Assembly (NCBI RefSeq): GCF_000218545.1
Contig: NC_015671.1
Span: 2,852,001 to 2,916,000 of the forward strand
DNA length: 64,000 bases
Direction: 5' to 3'
Origin: Cellulomonas gilvus ATCC 13127
Lineage (GTDB): Bacteria > Actinomycetota > Actinomycetes > Actinomycetales > Cellulomonadaceae
Shown here piece by piece: positions 8,550 to 16,777 of this stretch (the first letter of the stretch is position 1; each line of letters opens with the position of its first letter). Made by a program: the position numbers and the translations under genes. The notes below the pieces were generated by a model. The model saw only the letters and a program-made list of their open reading frames with translations. It was not told the origin of the DNA and made no database searches.

Positions 8550-10175
8550 TCAGAGGGCGTCGGCCGCCGCGCGCTCGACCGCGAGGCCGGCCACGTAGCG
8601 GTCCAGGTAGGCGGCGTAGCCCTGCACGTCGTGCGGGTCGGGCTCGACCACGTCGACCTGAGCGCGCGCGAAGATGCGCGTGCTCAGGTACGTGCCGAGG
8701 TCCTGCTCGTGCGCGGCGCCCAGGTAGGACGCGAGCACCGCGATGCCCCACGCTCCGCCCTCGCCCGCGGCGCTGCCGACCGCGACGGGGGCGTCCACCG
8801 CGGCCGCGAGCAGGCGCTGCGCGACACCCGCGGTGCGGAACAGCCCGCCGTGCGCGTACATCGCGTCGACCTCGACGCCCTCACCGGCGAGGATGCGCAT
8901 GCCCAGGCTGAGCGTGCCGAACGCGCCGTACACCTGCGTGCGCATGAAGTTGGCGAGCGTCAGGCGGCTGTCCGGCGTGCGCACGAACAGCGGGCGCCCC
9001 TCGGTCAGGCCCGTGATCGGCTCACCCGACAGGTAGTTGTAGGCGAGCAGCCCGCCACCGTCGGCATCACCCGCGAGCGCCTCGCGCAGCAGCGCGCCGA
9101 ACACGGCGTCCGCTCCCGCGGGGCTGCCGAGCGCGGCGGCGAACTGGCCGAACAGGTCGGCCCACGCCGCGAGCTCGCTCGCGCCGTTGTTGCAGTGCAC
9201 CATCGCGACCAGGTCGCCGCTGGGCGTGGTCACCAGGTCCAGCTCGTGGTGCACCTGCGCGAGCGGCTTCTCGAGCACGACCATCGCGAAGATCGACGTG
9301 CCGACCGAGATGTTCGCGGTCCGCGGCGCGACCGAGTTCGTGGCCACCATGCCCGTGCCGGCGTCACCCTCGGGCGGGCACAGCGGGACGTCCGCGGCGA
9401 GCGTGCCGCTCGGGTCGAGCAGCGCGGCCCCCTCGGCCGTGAGGCGGCCCGCCTCCTGACCGGCGACGAGCACCTGCGGGAGCAGGTCGACCAGCGGCCG
9501 GCCCGGCCCGCGGTCACCCACGAGCGCGTCGAACGCGGCGAGCATCCGGGTGTCGTAGTCGTGCGTCGCGGTGTCGATCGGGAACATGCCCGACGCGTCT
9601 CCCACGCCCAGCACGTGCCGGCCCGTGAGCCTGCGGTGCACGTAGCCCGCGAGCGTCGTGACCGACGCGATCGCCGGCACGTGCGCCTCGCCGTCGAGGA
9701 TCGCCTGGTACAGGTGCGCGATCGACCAGCGCAGCGGGATGTTGTGGCCGAACAGCTCGCTCAGCTCGGCGGAGGCCTGCCCGGTCGACGTGTTGCGCCA
9801 GGTGCGGAACGGCACCAGCAGCTCGTCGTGCTCGTCGAACGCGAGGTAGCCGTGCATCATCGCCGAGACGCCGATCGCGGCGAAGGTCCGCGGGCGCACG
9901 CCGTAGGACGCCTCCACGTCCGCGACGAGCGCGGCGTACGCGTCCTGCAGGCCGGTCCAGACGGCCTCGAGCGAGTACGTCCACACGCGGTCGACGAACT
10001 GGTTCTCCCACTCGTGGCTGCCACCCGCGACGGGCGTGCCCTCCGGGTCGATCAGGCACGCCTTGATGCGCGTCGAGCCCAGCTCGATGCCCAACGTGGT
10101 GCGGCCCGCCGCGATGTGCCCGCGGGTCGCCGCCTTGCTCTCCTCGACGCCCTCGGGCGTCTCGTTCTCGGTCAT
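8550..10175 (-). CDS. araB: Ribulokinase-type FGGY carbohydrate kinase
   Basis: 541-aa FGGY-family kinase, expected to phosphorylate L-ribulose with ATP. The N-terminal domain opens with the phosphate-binding motif TTLGIELGSTRIKACLID. Family-like blocks continue through GVSAMMHGYLAFDE, VPFRTWRNTSTG and DASGMFPID. The C-terminal ATPase domain has ISVGTSIFAMVVL, MYAHGGLFRT and GEGGAWGIAVLASY. It resembles the divergent actinobacterial and bifidobacterial kinase encoded with araA and araD rather than classical E. coli AraB, so substrate assignment rests on context. ATG at 10175 follows AAGGGGCGCG. A GTG at 10241 opens the same frame but lies inside the operator, so I reject it. Confidence 0.88.
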   Translation of the reverse strand: MTENETPEGVEESKAATRGHIAAGRTTLGIELGSTRIKACLIDPEGTPVAGGSHEWENQFVDRVWTYSLEAVWTGLQDAYAALVADVEASYGVRPRTFAAIGVSAMMHGYLAFDEHDELLVPFRTWRNTSTGQASAELSELFGHNIPLRWSIAHLYQAILDGEAHVPAIASVTTLAGYVHRRLTGRHVLGVGDASGMFPIDTATHDYDTRMLAAFDALVGDRGPGRPLVDLLPQVLVAGQEAGRLTAEGAALLDPSGTLAADVPLCPPEGDAGTGMVATNSVAPRTANISVGTSIFAMVVLEKPLAQVHHELDLVTTPSGDLVAMVHCNNGASELAAWADLFGQFAAALGSPAGADAVFGALLREALAGDADGGGLLAYNYLSGEPITGLTEGRPLFVRTPDSRLTLANFMRTQVYGAFGTLSLGMRILAGEGVEVDAMYAHGGLFRTAGVAQRLLAAAVDAPVAVGSAAGEGGAWGIAVLASYLGAAHEQDLGTYLSTRIFARAQVDVVEPDPHDVQGYAAYLDRYVAGLAVERAAADAL

Positions 10176-10228
10176 CGCGCCCCTTCGCACGTACCGCCAT
10201 CTGGTGCCCGTTCGGGCGACTTCCACAA

Positions 10229-10242
10229 TGTTAGCGCTCACA
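10229..10242. promoter_or_regulatory. Lac-operator-like site upstream of araB
   Basis: TGTTAGCGCTCACA, identical to 6062-6075, centred about 60 bases upstream of the araB ATG. On the minus strand the embedded TAACAT could be a -10 with TGTACG 17 bases upstream as a weak -35, so binding would block araBDA initiation. Confidence 0.8.
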
Positions 10243-10274
10243 CCGGACTACGTACACCTCGGCCCGACGACGTC

Positions 10275-10320
10275 GCCCGGCCCCGCCACCGTCGCACGCG
10301 ACGGCACGGCAGGACCGGGC
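10275..10320 (-). terminator. Terminator-like hairpin after the GH127 gene
   Basis: A long stem pairs GCCCGG at 10275 with CCGGGC at 10315-10320, with several G-U pairs or mismatches, and ends in a perfect inner CCGTCGC/GCGACGG stem. It lies 14 bases past the GH127 stop and insulates that operon from the araB promoter. Confidence 0.65.
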
Positions 10321-10333
10321 GATGTCGGCCACG

Positions 10334-12268
10334 TCAGCCTGCGGGGATCCAGATCCGCATGGTGCTCGGACCCCTGTTGGCCCACGAGTGGTACGGCACG
10401 AGCTCGACGGCCAGGTCCTCGCCCCGCGGGGCGACGGCACGCGCCGTCGCGTCGGGCACCACCGGCACCGCACCGGCCGCGTCGTCGGCGGCGCCACCGT
10501 ACGGCCACGCCGCATCGGCGTGCGCCACGGCGCGCATCCGTACGCGAGCACCGCGGCCGCTGTCCTCGACCACCGAGCGCGGCACCAGCTCCACGTCGTC
10601 GACCTCGAGTCCCGTGGGCAGGTCGGTCGACTCGAGGCACAGCACCACCGGGCCGCGCTCGAACGCGACGCACCCGCGCACGGCGTCGATCCGCTCGTCG
10701 GGCAGCGTGGTACGCACGCCCACGGGCAGCGTGAGCCGGACCTCCTGGCCCGCGCGCAGGTCGGTCGCCCGCGCGACGCGCGCCACCGGGGCGCCGTCCA
10801 GCGTCGCTCCCTGGGCCCACGCCGGGACGCGCAGGCTGAGCTCCCACGGACCGTCGGGCGCCTCGAGCACCCGGACGACGACGTCGCCGTCCTGCGGGTA
10901 GCGCGTCTCGACCTCGAGCCGCACGGCGCCGCCGTCGACGCGCGTGTCGACCCGGCACGGCACCAGCTGGTGCAGCTGCACCCCGGCACCGTCGGTGGTG
11001 GCCACGTACCCGGCGAGCGACGCGAACGTGCGCGCCACGTTCGTCGGGCAGCACGAGACCTCGAACCACGGCGCCCGCAGCCGGGACAGCGCCCGCGGGC
11101 TGACCTCGTCGGCCGCCGCCTCCTGACCCGGTACCCGCTTGTGCAGGGGGTTGGTGTAGAAGAACGAACGCCCGTCCGCGGCGGGCGACGTCGCGACCAC
11201 GTTGTAGAGCGTGCGCTCCACCACGTCGCCGTACGCGAGGTCACCCGTCGCGAGCGCGAGCCGCCAGGCGACCATGACGGCGCCCACCCCCGCGCACGTC
11301 TCGCAGTACGACCGGTCCGGCGGCAGCTCGAAGTCGTCGCCGAACGCCTCGTCCTGGTGGTGCGACCCCATGCCGCCCGTCAGGTACGTGCGGCGCGCGA
11401 GCGTCGTCGCGAACTGCCGGCGGGCGATCTCCAGGAGCTCGTCGTCGGCGGACTCGACCGCGAGGTCCACCACGCCGGCCGTCAGGTACATCGCACGGAC
11501 CGCGTGGCCGCGCAGCACGGTCGCCTCGCGCACCGGGACGTCGTCCTGGTAGTAGGACCGGCCGAACTCGATGTCGGGCAGCGTGCCCGTGCCCCGACGT
11601 TCGACGAACAGCCGCGCCTGCTCCAGGTAGCGCTCCTGACCCGTGGCCCGGTACAGCTCGACCAGCGCGACCTCGATCTCGGCATGGCCGCAGACCGACG
11701 CGATGCCCTGCGGCCCGAACGCCTCGCACACGTGGTCGGCCGCGCGCAGCGCGACCCGCACCAGCGTGTCGTGGCGGCCCGAGCGCAGCCGCGCGACCGC
11801 GGCCTGGATCAGGTGGCCGTAGCAGTACAGCTCGTGGCCCCACGCCAGGTCGCTGTAGCGCGGCTCCTGCCCGGGCCGGCCGTACTTCGTCGAGAGGTAG
11901 CCGTCGGGCTCCTGCACGGACTCGAACAGCTGCGCGAGCTCCTCGATGCGCGCGTCCAGGCGCGGGTCGCCCGTGCGGGCCACCTCCCAGGCCATCGCCT
12001 CGACCAGCTTGTAGACGTCCGAGTCGGAGAACTCCCGGCCCGTGCGGGACTGCGCGACCGTCCCGGCCGCGGCTGCACGGAAGTTGTCGATCCAGCCGAC
12101 GCGCTGCTCCCAGGCGTCGCAGTGGTCGATCGTGGCGGTCGCGTTGACGTGCTGGCGCTCCGCCCAGAAGCCGCCGGTGATGGTGACCTCGTCCAGGCCC
12201 AGCGGTCGCAGGCGGCCGGCGCCGGGCAGCGCGGGCGCCACGGCGCCGCGGGTGTCGTTGCTCAGCAT
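10334..12268 (-). CDS. GH127 beta-L-arabinofuranosidase, cytoplasmic
   Basis: 644 aa, the usual length for GH127 (DUF1680) retaining enzymes that remove beta-L-arabinofuranosyl units. Conserved parts are GFWAERQHVN near the N-terminus, DSDVYKLVEAMAW, YLTGGMGSHHQDEAFGDDFELPPD, the metal-site stretch YCETCAGVG, and VSCCPTNVART with Cys406-Cys407. By comparison with bifidobacterial HypBA1, Cys406 should be the nucleophile, and a Cys/Glu set binds zinc. No signal peptide is present, so it should act on imported oligosaccharides. It is the last gene of the importer operon. The ATG at 12268 has AAGGGA eight bases upstream. An ATG at 12277 overlapping the permease stop is the alternative. Confidence 0.93.
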   Translation of the reverse strand: MLSNDTRGAVAPALPGAGRLRPLGLDEVTITGGFWAERQHVNATATIDHCDAWEQRVGWIDNFRAAAAGTVAQSRTGREFSDSDVYKLVEAMAWEVARTGDPRLDARIEELAQLFESVQEPDGYLSTKYGRPGQEPRYSDLAWGHELYCYGHLIQAAVARLRSGRHDTLVRVALRAADHVCEAFGPQGIASVCGHAEIEVALVELYRATGQERYLEQARLFVERRGTGTLPDIEFGRSYYQDDVPVREATVLRGHAVRAMYLTAGVVDLAVESADDELLEIARRQFATTLARRTYLTGGMGSHHQDEAFGDDFELPPDRSYCETCAGVGAVMVAWRLALATGDLAYGDVVERTLYNVVATSPAADGRSFFYTNPLHKRVPGQEAAADEVSPRALSRLRAPWFEVSCCPTNVARTFASLAGYVATTDGAGVQLHQLVPCRVDTRVDGGAVRLEVETRYPQDGDVVVRVLEAPDGPWELSLRVPAWAQGATLDGAPVARVARATDLRAGQEVRLTLPVGVRTTLPDERIDAVRGCVAFERGPVVLCLESTDLPTGLEVDDVELVPRSVVEDSGRGARVRMRAVAHADAAWPYGGAADDAAGAVPVVPDATARAVAPRGEDLAVELVPYHSWANRGPSTMRIWIPAG

Positions 12269-12273
12269 CGTGA

Positions 12274-13098
12274 TCATCCCTTCAGGGCACCGGACATGAA
12301 GCCGTTGACGTAGTGGCGCTGCAGCACCAGGAACAGCAGGACGCAGGGCACCGTGAGGATCACGACGCCGGCCTGCGTGGCGCCGTAGTCGATCACGCCC
12401 ATGACCTGCTGGCGCATGTTGACCATCGCCAGCGGCAGCGGCTGGTTGTCGCCGCCCACCAGGAACAGCGGCACCATGAAGTCGTTCCACGCCGCCAGGA
12501 AGGCGAACAGGCCGACCGTGATGAGGCCCGGCTTGACCGCGTGCAGCAGCACGCGGCGCAGCGCGCTGAACGAGCCGCAGCCGTCCACCAGCGCGGCCTC
12601 CTCCATCTCCTTGGGGATCGCCTCGAAGGAGATGCGCATCATGAACGTCGCGAACGGGAGCTGGAACACCGCGAGCACCAGGCCGACCCCGACGAGCGTG
12701 TTGTTGAGGTGGATCGCCTTGAGCCACGTCATGAGCGGGATGAGCAGCGTCGCGTACGGGACCATGAGGATCGCGAGCGTCAGCAGGAACAGCAGGTTCT
12801 TGCCCGGGAACGTGAACCGCGCGAACGCGTACCCGCCGAGCGTCGACGCGACGAGCGTGACCACCACCGCGGTCGCGCTGATCACCAGCGAGTTGCCCAG
12901 GTACGCCCACAGACCCGCCTGGTAGTGCAGGACCGTCTCGTAGTTGCCCAGGCCGAACCCGTCGACCTGCGCCGATCCGGGCTGCGGCGACACCGAGCTG
13001 ATGGCCGTCCACAGGATCGGGTAGAGGAACAGGATGCCGAGGCCTCCCGTGAGCACGTAGAACGGCGTGCGCGTCAGGCCCTTGGTGAGCCGGTTCAT
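12274..13098 (-). CDS. Oligosaccharide ABC transporter permease (MalG/AraQ type)
   Basis: 274-aa membrane protein with about six hydrophobic segments, beginning PFYVLTGGLGILFLYPILWT. The EAA-type coupling loop reads EEAALVDGCGSFSALRRVLL near residue 190, and the end HYVNGFMSGALKG is typical of the MalG branch of CUT1 carbohydrate importers. The ATG at 13098 overlaps the preceding permease stop by four bases. No ATPase is encoded in this operon. In actinobacteria such importers usually share a housekeeping MsiK-like ATPase encoded elsewhere, so that is likely here. Confidence 0.92.
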   Translation of the reverse strand: MNRLTKGLTRTPFYVLTGGLGILFLYPILWTAISSVSPQPGSAQVDGFGLGNYETVLHYQAGLWAYLGNSLVISATAVVVTLVASTLGGYAFARFTFPGKNLLFLLTLAILMVPYATLLIPLMTWLKAIHLNNTLVGVGLVLAVFQLPFATFMMRISFEAIPKEMEEAALVDGCGSFSALRRVLLHAVKPGLITVGLFAFLAAWNDFMVPLFLVGGDNQPLPLAMVNMRQQVMGVIDYGATQAGVVILTVPCVLLFLVLQRHYVNGFMSGALKG

Positions 13099-14063
13099 GC
13101 CTTCGCCCCCTTCTTCTGGGCGCCACCCTCGTCGGTGCCGCGCAGTGCGCGGAGCTGGACGACGTTGATGACGACGAGGGCGAGCAGCACGATCACCGAG
13201 AGCGCGGCGGCCATGCCGAGGTCGCGCTTCGACTCGAAGGCCAGGTTGTAGACCAGCTGGACGACGGTCATCGTCGAGCCGTCCGGCCCGCCCTTGGTCA
13301 GGATGTAGAACTGGTCGAACGCCAGCAGCGAGCCCGTGACGCACATGATCGTGGACAGGGCCAGCGACGGACGCAGCAGCGGGATGGTGATCCCGCGGAA
13401 GATCTGCCAGCGGCTCGCGCCGTCGATCCGCGCGGCCTCGTACACGTCGCCCGGGATCGACTGCAGGCCCACCAGCAGCAGGAGCATGTAGAACCCCGCG
13501 AACCGCCACACGATGAGCGCGACGGTCGACCACAGCGCGCCCGACGGCGTGCCGAGCGGCGAGACGACGCCCTCCGTGAACCCGAGCTTCTCGAGCAGCG
13601 GGGCGATGGGGCCGACCTGCGGTGAGTACAGCGCGTAGAACAGCAGCGACGCCGAGGCCAGACCGAGCGCGGTCGGCAGCAGGAACGTCGTGCGCAGGAA
13701 CGCGCGCCACCGGCTGGTCTCCTGCACCAGGAACGCCAGGCCCAGGCCCAGGCCGATGAGCAGGACGGTCGCGATGACCGTGTACTTCAGGGTGAACCAG
13801 ATGGCCGGCCAGAACATGCGGTGGTCGACCACCGCGGAGTAGTTCTCCGGCAGGTTCATCCCCTTGTTGCCGGCCAGGAGCGGCCAGTCGTTGCCCGACA
13901 TGAAGAACACGAGCAGGACGGGGATGACGAAGAAGACGAGGACGAGCGCCGCGGTCGGGCTCGCGTAGGCCCAGGCGCGCAGGTTGCGGCGGGCTCGGGC
14001 GGGACGTCGGGCCGGCGGCTTCGCCGGGGCCACGTCGGCCGGGTGGTGCTGGGTGAGGGTCAT
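13095..14063 (-). CDS. Oligosaccharide ABC transporter permease (MalF/AraP type)
   Basis: 322-aa CUT1-family membrane protein. A basic, proline-rich cytoplasmic head (residues 1-30) precedes YASPTAALVLVFFVIPVLLV. The coupling loop YEAARIDGASRWQIFRGITI near residue 210 is canonical for contact with an ATPase. It ends with KKGAKA after the last membrane segment. The ATG at 14063 follows GGAGCAGCACC. It pairs with the next gene to form the channel for the binding protein encoded upstream. Confidence 0.92.
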   Translation of the reverse strand: MTLTQHHPADVAPAKPPARRPARARRNLRAWAYASPTAALVLVFFVIPVLLVFFMSGNDWPLLAGNKGMNLPENYSAVVDHRMFWPAIWFTLKYTVIATVLLIGLGLGLAFLVQETSRWRAFLRTTFLLPTALGLASASLLFYALYSPQVGPIAPLLEKLGFTEGVVSPLGTPSGALWSTVALIVWRFAGFYMLLLLVGLQSIPGDVYEAARIDGASRWQIFRGITIPLLRPSLALSTIMCVTGSLLAFDQFYILTKGGPDGSTMTVVQLVYNLAFESKRDLGMAAALSVIVLLALVVINVVQLRALRGTDEGGAQKKGAKA

Positions 14064-14103
14064 GGTGCTGCTCCGCTGCTGCGAGTGTCCGACGCTGCCC
14101 GGC

Positions 14104-14139
14104 GCGGGCGGCGGCGACGAGGTCGCCACCGCCGCCCGC
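14104..14139 (-). terminator. Intra-operon hairpin after the binding-protein gene
   Basis: Arms at 14104-14118 and 14122-14139 pair fully apart from a 3-base bulge, with a 3-nt loop. The hairpin lies directly after the binding-protein stop and before the first permease, the same position as the hairpin at 4863-4902 in the other transporter. Confidence 0.6.
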
Positions 14140-14146
14140 GGCCCGG

Positions 14147-15466
14147 TCACTGCGAGAGGATCGCGGTGATGGCGTCGTTGTCCGCGTCGACCGTGTCGGT
14201 GCGGTCGAAGGTCGCGTTCCGGATGAGCGTCACCCACGGGCTGCCCGCGGCGTTGAACGCCTCGGCGAAGTACGCCGCGACCGGGGTGCGGCCGTTCGGG
14301 ATCGCCTGCGCGGCCACGGAGGCGACCGGGTCGTCCGCGGTGAACTCGTTCTCCAGCAGCGAGTTGCGGGAGACGACGTCGCCGGCCTTGGCCACGACGT
14401 TGAGCTGCGTGTCGTCGGACAGCATCCACGCGAGGAAGTTCCACGCCTGGTCGACGTGCTCGGAGTCCTTGGAGATGCCCATGCCGTCGCCACCGAGGAA
14501 CGTCGAGCTGCCGCCGTCGACACCCGGGATCGGGCCGACGCCGACGTCGATGCCCGCGTCGATCGCGGCCTTGACGACCGTGTTCGGGTACTGCATGACG
14601 CCGACGTTGCCGTTCTGGAACGGGGCGACCCACGTGGAGCCGTTCTCCTCCTTGGAGCCCGCACCGATCGCGCCGGACTCGTTGAGGCCCGCGTACGTCT
14701 CGTAGAGCGCCTTGGCGGACTCGCTGGCCAGGAGCGACTGCGAGCCGTCCTCGGAGATGACCTCGTCACCCGAGGCCCAGATGGTGGGGAACCACGTGAA
14801 CACCAGGCAGCCACCGCAGTTGCCGCCGTAGTACGTGCCCGAGACCCCGTCCTTCTTGAGGTCGGCCACGGCCTGCGCCTGCTCCTGGAACTCGGCGAGC
14901 GTGGTGGGACCGGCCTCGGGGTCGAGGCCCGCCTCCTTGTAGAGGTCCTTGTTCCAGACCATCACGGAGATGTCCTGGACGAACGGCAGCGTGTGCTGCG
15001 CGCCGTCGAGCGTGCCCGCGTCGATGTGGCCCGAGGAGATGTCGTCCTTGTAGGGCAGCGCGGAGATGTTGTCCGTGATCTCGGTGAACAGCCCGTTCTC
15101 GACCCAGTACGGGACGCGGACGACGTCGCCCGCGAGCAGGTCCGGGAGCTCGCCGTTGGCGGCCGCGCCGCCCACCTTGGACTCCATGTCGTCGTTCGGG
15201 ACGATCTCGAGCTTGATCTGGTTGTCGTGGCTCGCGTTGTACGCCTCGACCAGACGGGTCGCCTGGGCCTCGAGCGGGGCACGCGTCCACATGGTCAGCT
15301 CGGTGCCGTCGTCGACGCCCTCGGCGCTCGACGCACCGCTCGCCGACTCGCCGGGTGACGGCGTCTGCTCGTCGTCACTGCACGCCGTCAGACCCGCGAG
15401 CGCGATACCCGCCACGGCCAGACCGGCCACCAGGCGCGTACGCCCGCGAAGGTGGACCTTCGTCAT
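14147..15466 (-). CDS. Oligosaccharide ABC transporter substrate-binding lipoprotein
   Basis: 439-aa family 1 extracellular binding protein (SBP_bac_1/MalE fold). The signal peptide ends in the lipobox GLTACS, followed by a Ser/Gly/Glu-rich linker. The mature fold starts TELTMWTRAPLEAQATRLV. PFVQDISVMVWNKDLYKEAG is the typical hinge region. NNN-type ligand walls cannot be assigned by eye, and TYYGGNCGGC contains an unusual Cys pair that could form a disulphide. ATG at 15466 follows TGAGGAGAGGAACG. The frame continues upstream to 15601 but without a ribosome site. Because GH127 is co-transcribed, arabino-oligosaccharides are the likely ligand (inference). Confidence 0.9.
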   Translation of the reverse strand: MTKVHLRGRTRLVAGLAVAGIALAGLTACSDDEQTPSPGESASGASSAEGVDDGTELTMWTRAPLEAQATRLVEAYNASHDNQIKLEIVPNDDMESKVGGAAANGELPDLLAGDVVRVPYWVENGLFTEITDNISALPYKDDISSGHIDAGTLDGAQHTLPFVQDISVMVWNKDLYKEAGLDPEAGPTTLAEFQEQAQAVADLKKDGVSGTYYGGNCGGCLVFTWFPTIWASGDEVISEDGSQSLLASESAKALYETYAGLNESGAIGAGSKEENGSTWVAPFQNGNVGVMQYPNTVVKAAIDAGIDVGVGPIPGVDGGSSTFLGGDGMGISKDSEHVDQAWNFLAWMLSDDTQLNVVAKAGDVVSRNSLLENEFTADDPVASVAAQAIPNGRTPVAAYFAEAFNAAGSPWVTLIRNATFDRTDTVDADNDAITAILSQ

Positions 15467-15565
15467 CGTTCCTCTCCTCAGCAATTCGACGTTGAAGCTG
15501 CTGTCCGGCCATCCGCTGCGACGTACCGGCCCTACGAGGTGCTGCCCTCTCGCGATCGAAACCAA

Positions 15566-15579
15566 CGAAAGGGTTTTCC
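15566..15579. promoter_or_regulatory. GAAAACC-type motif downstream of the importer promoter
   Basis: The minus strand reads GGAAAACCCTTTCG just after the proposed transcription start. Arms GAAACC and GGTTTTC flank the site on the plus strand (15558-15578), giving an imperfect palindrome. The GAAAaCCnTTnCG core recurs at 28038-28052 and 29304-29318, so it may be a LacI-family operator distinct from the lac-like sites. Confidence 0.45.
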
Positions 15580-15582
15580 GTG

Positions 15583-15611
15583 ACAGTAGCGGAACGCTCA
15601 CATCACGTCAA
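15583..15611 (-). promoter_or_regulatory. Promoter of the oligosaccharide importer operon
   Basis: The minus strand has TTGACG (15611-15606), a 17-base spacer and TACTGT (15588-15583), a good vegetative sigma promoter. The spacer contains TGTGAGCGTTCC, one clean lac-like half-site plus a weak second half. The predicted leader to the ATG at 15466 is about 110 bases. The site is shared with the divergent LacI-family gene at 15661. Confidence 0.7.
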
Positions 15612-15660
15612 CGACGTCCGCGTCCCCCGCTCAGCACCCTGATGTGGCTACCATCGGGGC

Positions 15661-16725
15661 ATGAACGAGCATGCCGACGGGGGCCGGCCGAACCGCAGCG
15701 CGAAACCTGCCGATGAAGGCTTTCAGGGCCGCCGCACGACGACGCTGTCGGACGTGGCGCGCCTGGCCGGGGTGTCGATCGCGACGGCCTCCAAGGCCCT
15801 GAACGGACGCGCACAGGTGCGTGCGGAGACGCGCGCCAAGGTCATGGCGGCCGCCGAGCAGCTGTCCTTCTCCCCCAACGGGCTCGCGCGCAGCCTGCTG
15901 ACCGGCCGGTCCGGCACGGTCGGCCTGGTCACGCACGACCTCGAGGGCCGGTTCTCGATCCCCACGCTCATGGGCGCCGAGGACGCGTTCGGGTCCGGCA
16001 AGGTCTCGGTGCTGCTGTGCGACGCGCGGGGCGACGCGATCCGCGAGCAGCACCACATCCAGGCGCTGCTGGGCCGGCGGGTCGACGGCCTCATCATCGT
16101 GGGCGCACGCCCCGACCCGCGCCCGTCCCTGGGCAACCTGCCCGTGCCCGTGGTGTACGCGTACGCGCCGTCCGAGAACCCGCAGGACTGCTCGCTGGTC
16201 AGCGACAACGTGGGCGGCGGCCGGCTCGCCGTCGAGCACCTGGTGGCATGCGGTCGGTCGCGCATCGCGATCATCTCCGGCGACTCGAGCTACGGCGCCG
16301 CGAACGACCGCGTCGCGGGTGCGCTCGACGCGCTCGACGAGGCCGGGCTGCTGCTGGTCGGCGGGCAGGCCCTGTTCGGCGCCTGGACCGAGGAGTGGGG
16401 CCGCGGCGCGACGCGCGGCCTGCTGGCCAAGCACCCGGACATCGACGCGATCCTGTGCGGCAGCGACCAGATCGCGCGCGGCTGCCTGGACGCGCTGCGC
16501 GAGGCGGGACGTGACGTGCCCGGCGACGTCGCCGTGATGGGCCACGACAACTGGGAGATCCTGGCGAGCAACGCCCGACCGCCGCTGACGAGCATCGACA
16601 TGAACCTCGAGGAGCTCGGCCGCCGCGCGGCCGCGCGGCTGTTCGAGGCGATCGAGGGGCATCCCGCGCACGGCGTCGAGACCATCCCCTGCCGCCTGGC
16701 CCTGCGCAGCAGCACCGCGTCCTGA
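15661..16725 (+). CDS. LacI-family transcriptional regulator (importer-linked)
   Basis: 354 aa. After a 27-residue polar extension, the helix-turn-helix is TLSDVARLAGVSIATASKAL with hinge helix SPNGLARSLLTG. Residues about 80-350 form the periplasmic-binding-like sensor (GTVGLVTHDLEGRFSIPTLM, DGLIIVGARPD, AIISGDSSYGAANDR, AILCGSDQIARGCLDAL, VMGHDNWEILA). The recognition-helix pair is Ile-Ala (SIAT), unlike the lac-type Tyr-Gln, so it may not be the reader of the lac-like sites. It is transcribed divergently from the importer operon and probably represses it until an arabinose-derived ligand binds (inference from placement). Confidence 0.92.
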   Translation: MNEHADGGRPNRSAKPADEGFQGRRTTTLSDVARLAGVSIATASKALNGRAQVRAETRAKVMAAAEQLSFSPNGLARSLLTGRSGTVGLVTHDLEGRFSIPTLMGAEDAFGSGKVSVLLCDARGDAIREQHHIQALLGRRVDGLIIVGARPDPRPSLGNLPVPVVYAYAPSENPQDCSLVSDNVGGGRLAVEHLVACGRSRIAIISGDSSYGAANDRVAGALDALDEAGLLLVGGQALFGAWTEEWGRGATRGLLAKHPDIDAILCGSDQIARGCLDALREAGRDVPGDVAVMGHDNWEILASNARPPLTSIDMNLEELGRRAAARLFEAIEGHPAHGVETIPCRLALRSSTAS

Positions 16726-16777
16726 CCCGCGCCGATCCGCTCCTGCCGGGCGACCGGCGTGCCCTAGTCTCGCGCGC

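Noticed and set aside
10176..10241. Upstream GTG start giving araB 22 extra residues
   Set aside because: The added residues are encoded by the operator itself, and the ATG at 10175 has a good ribosome site.
7782..10901. 1039-codon plus-strand frame across araD and araB
   Set aside because: Shadow of araD, araB and the end of GH127, with Arg-rich composition and no recognisable fold.
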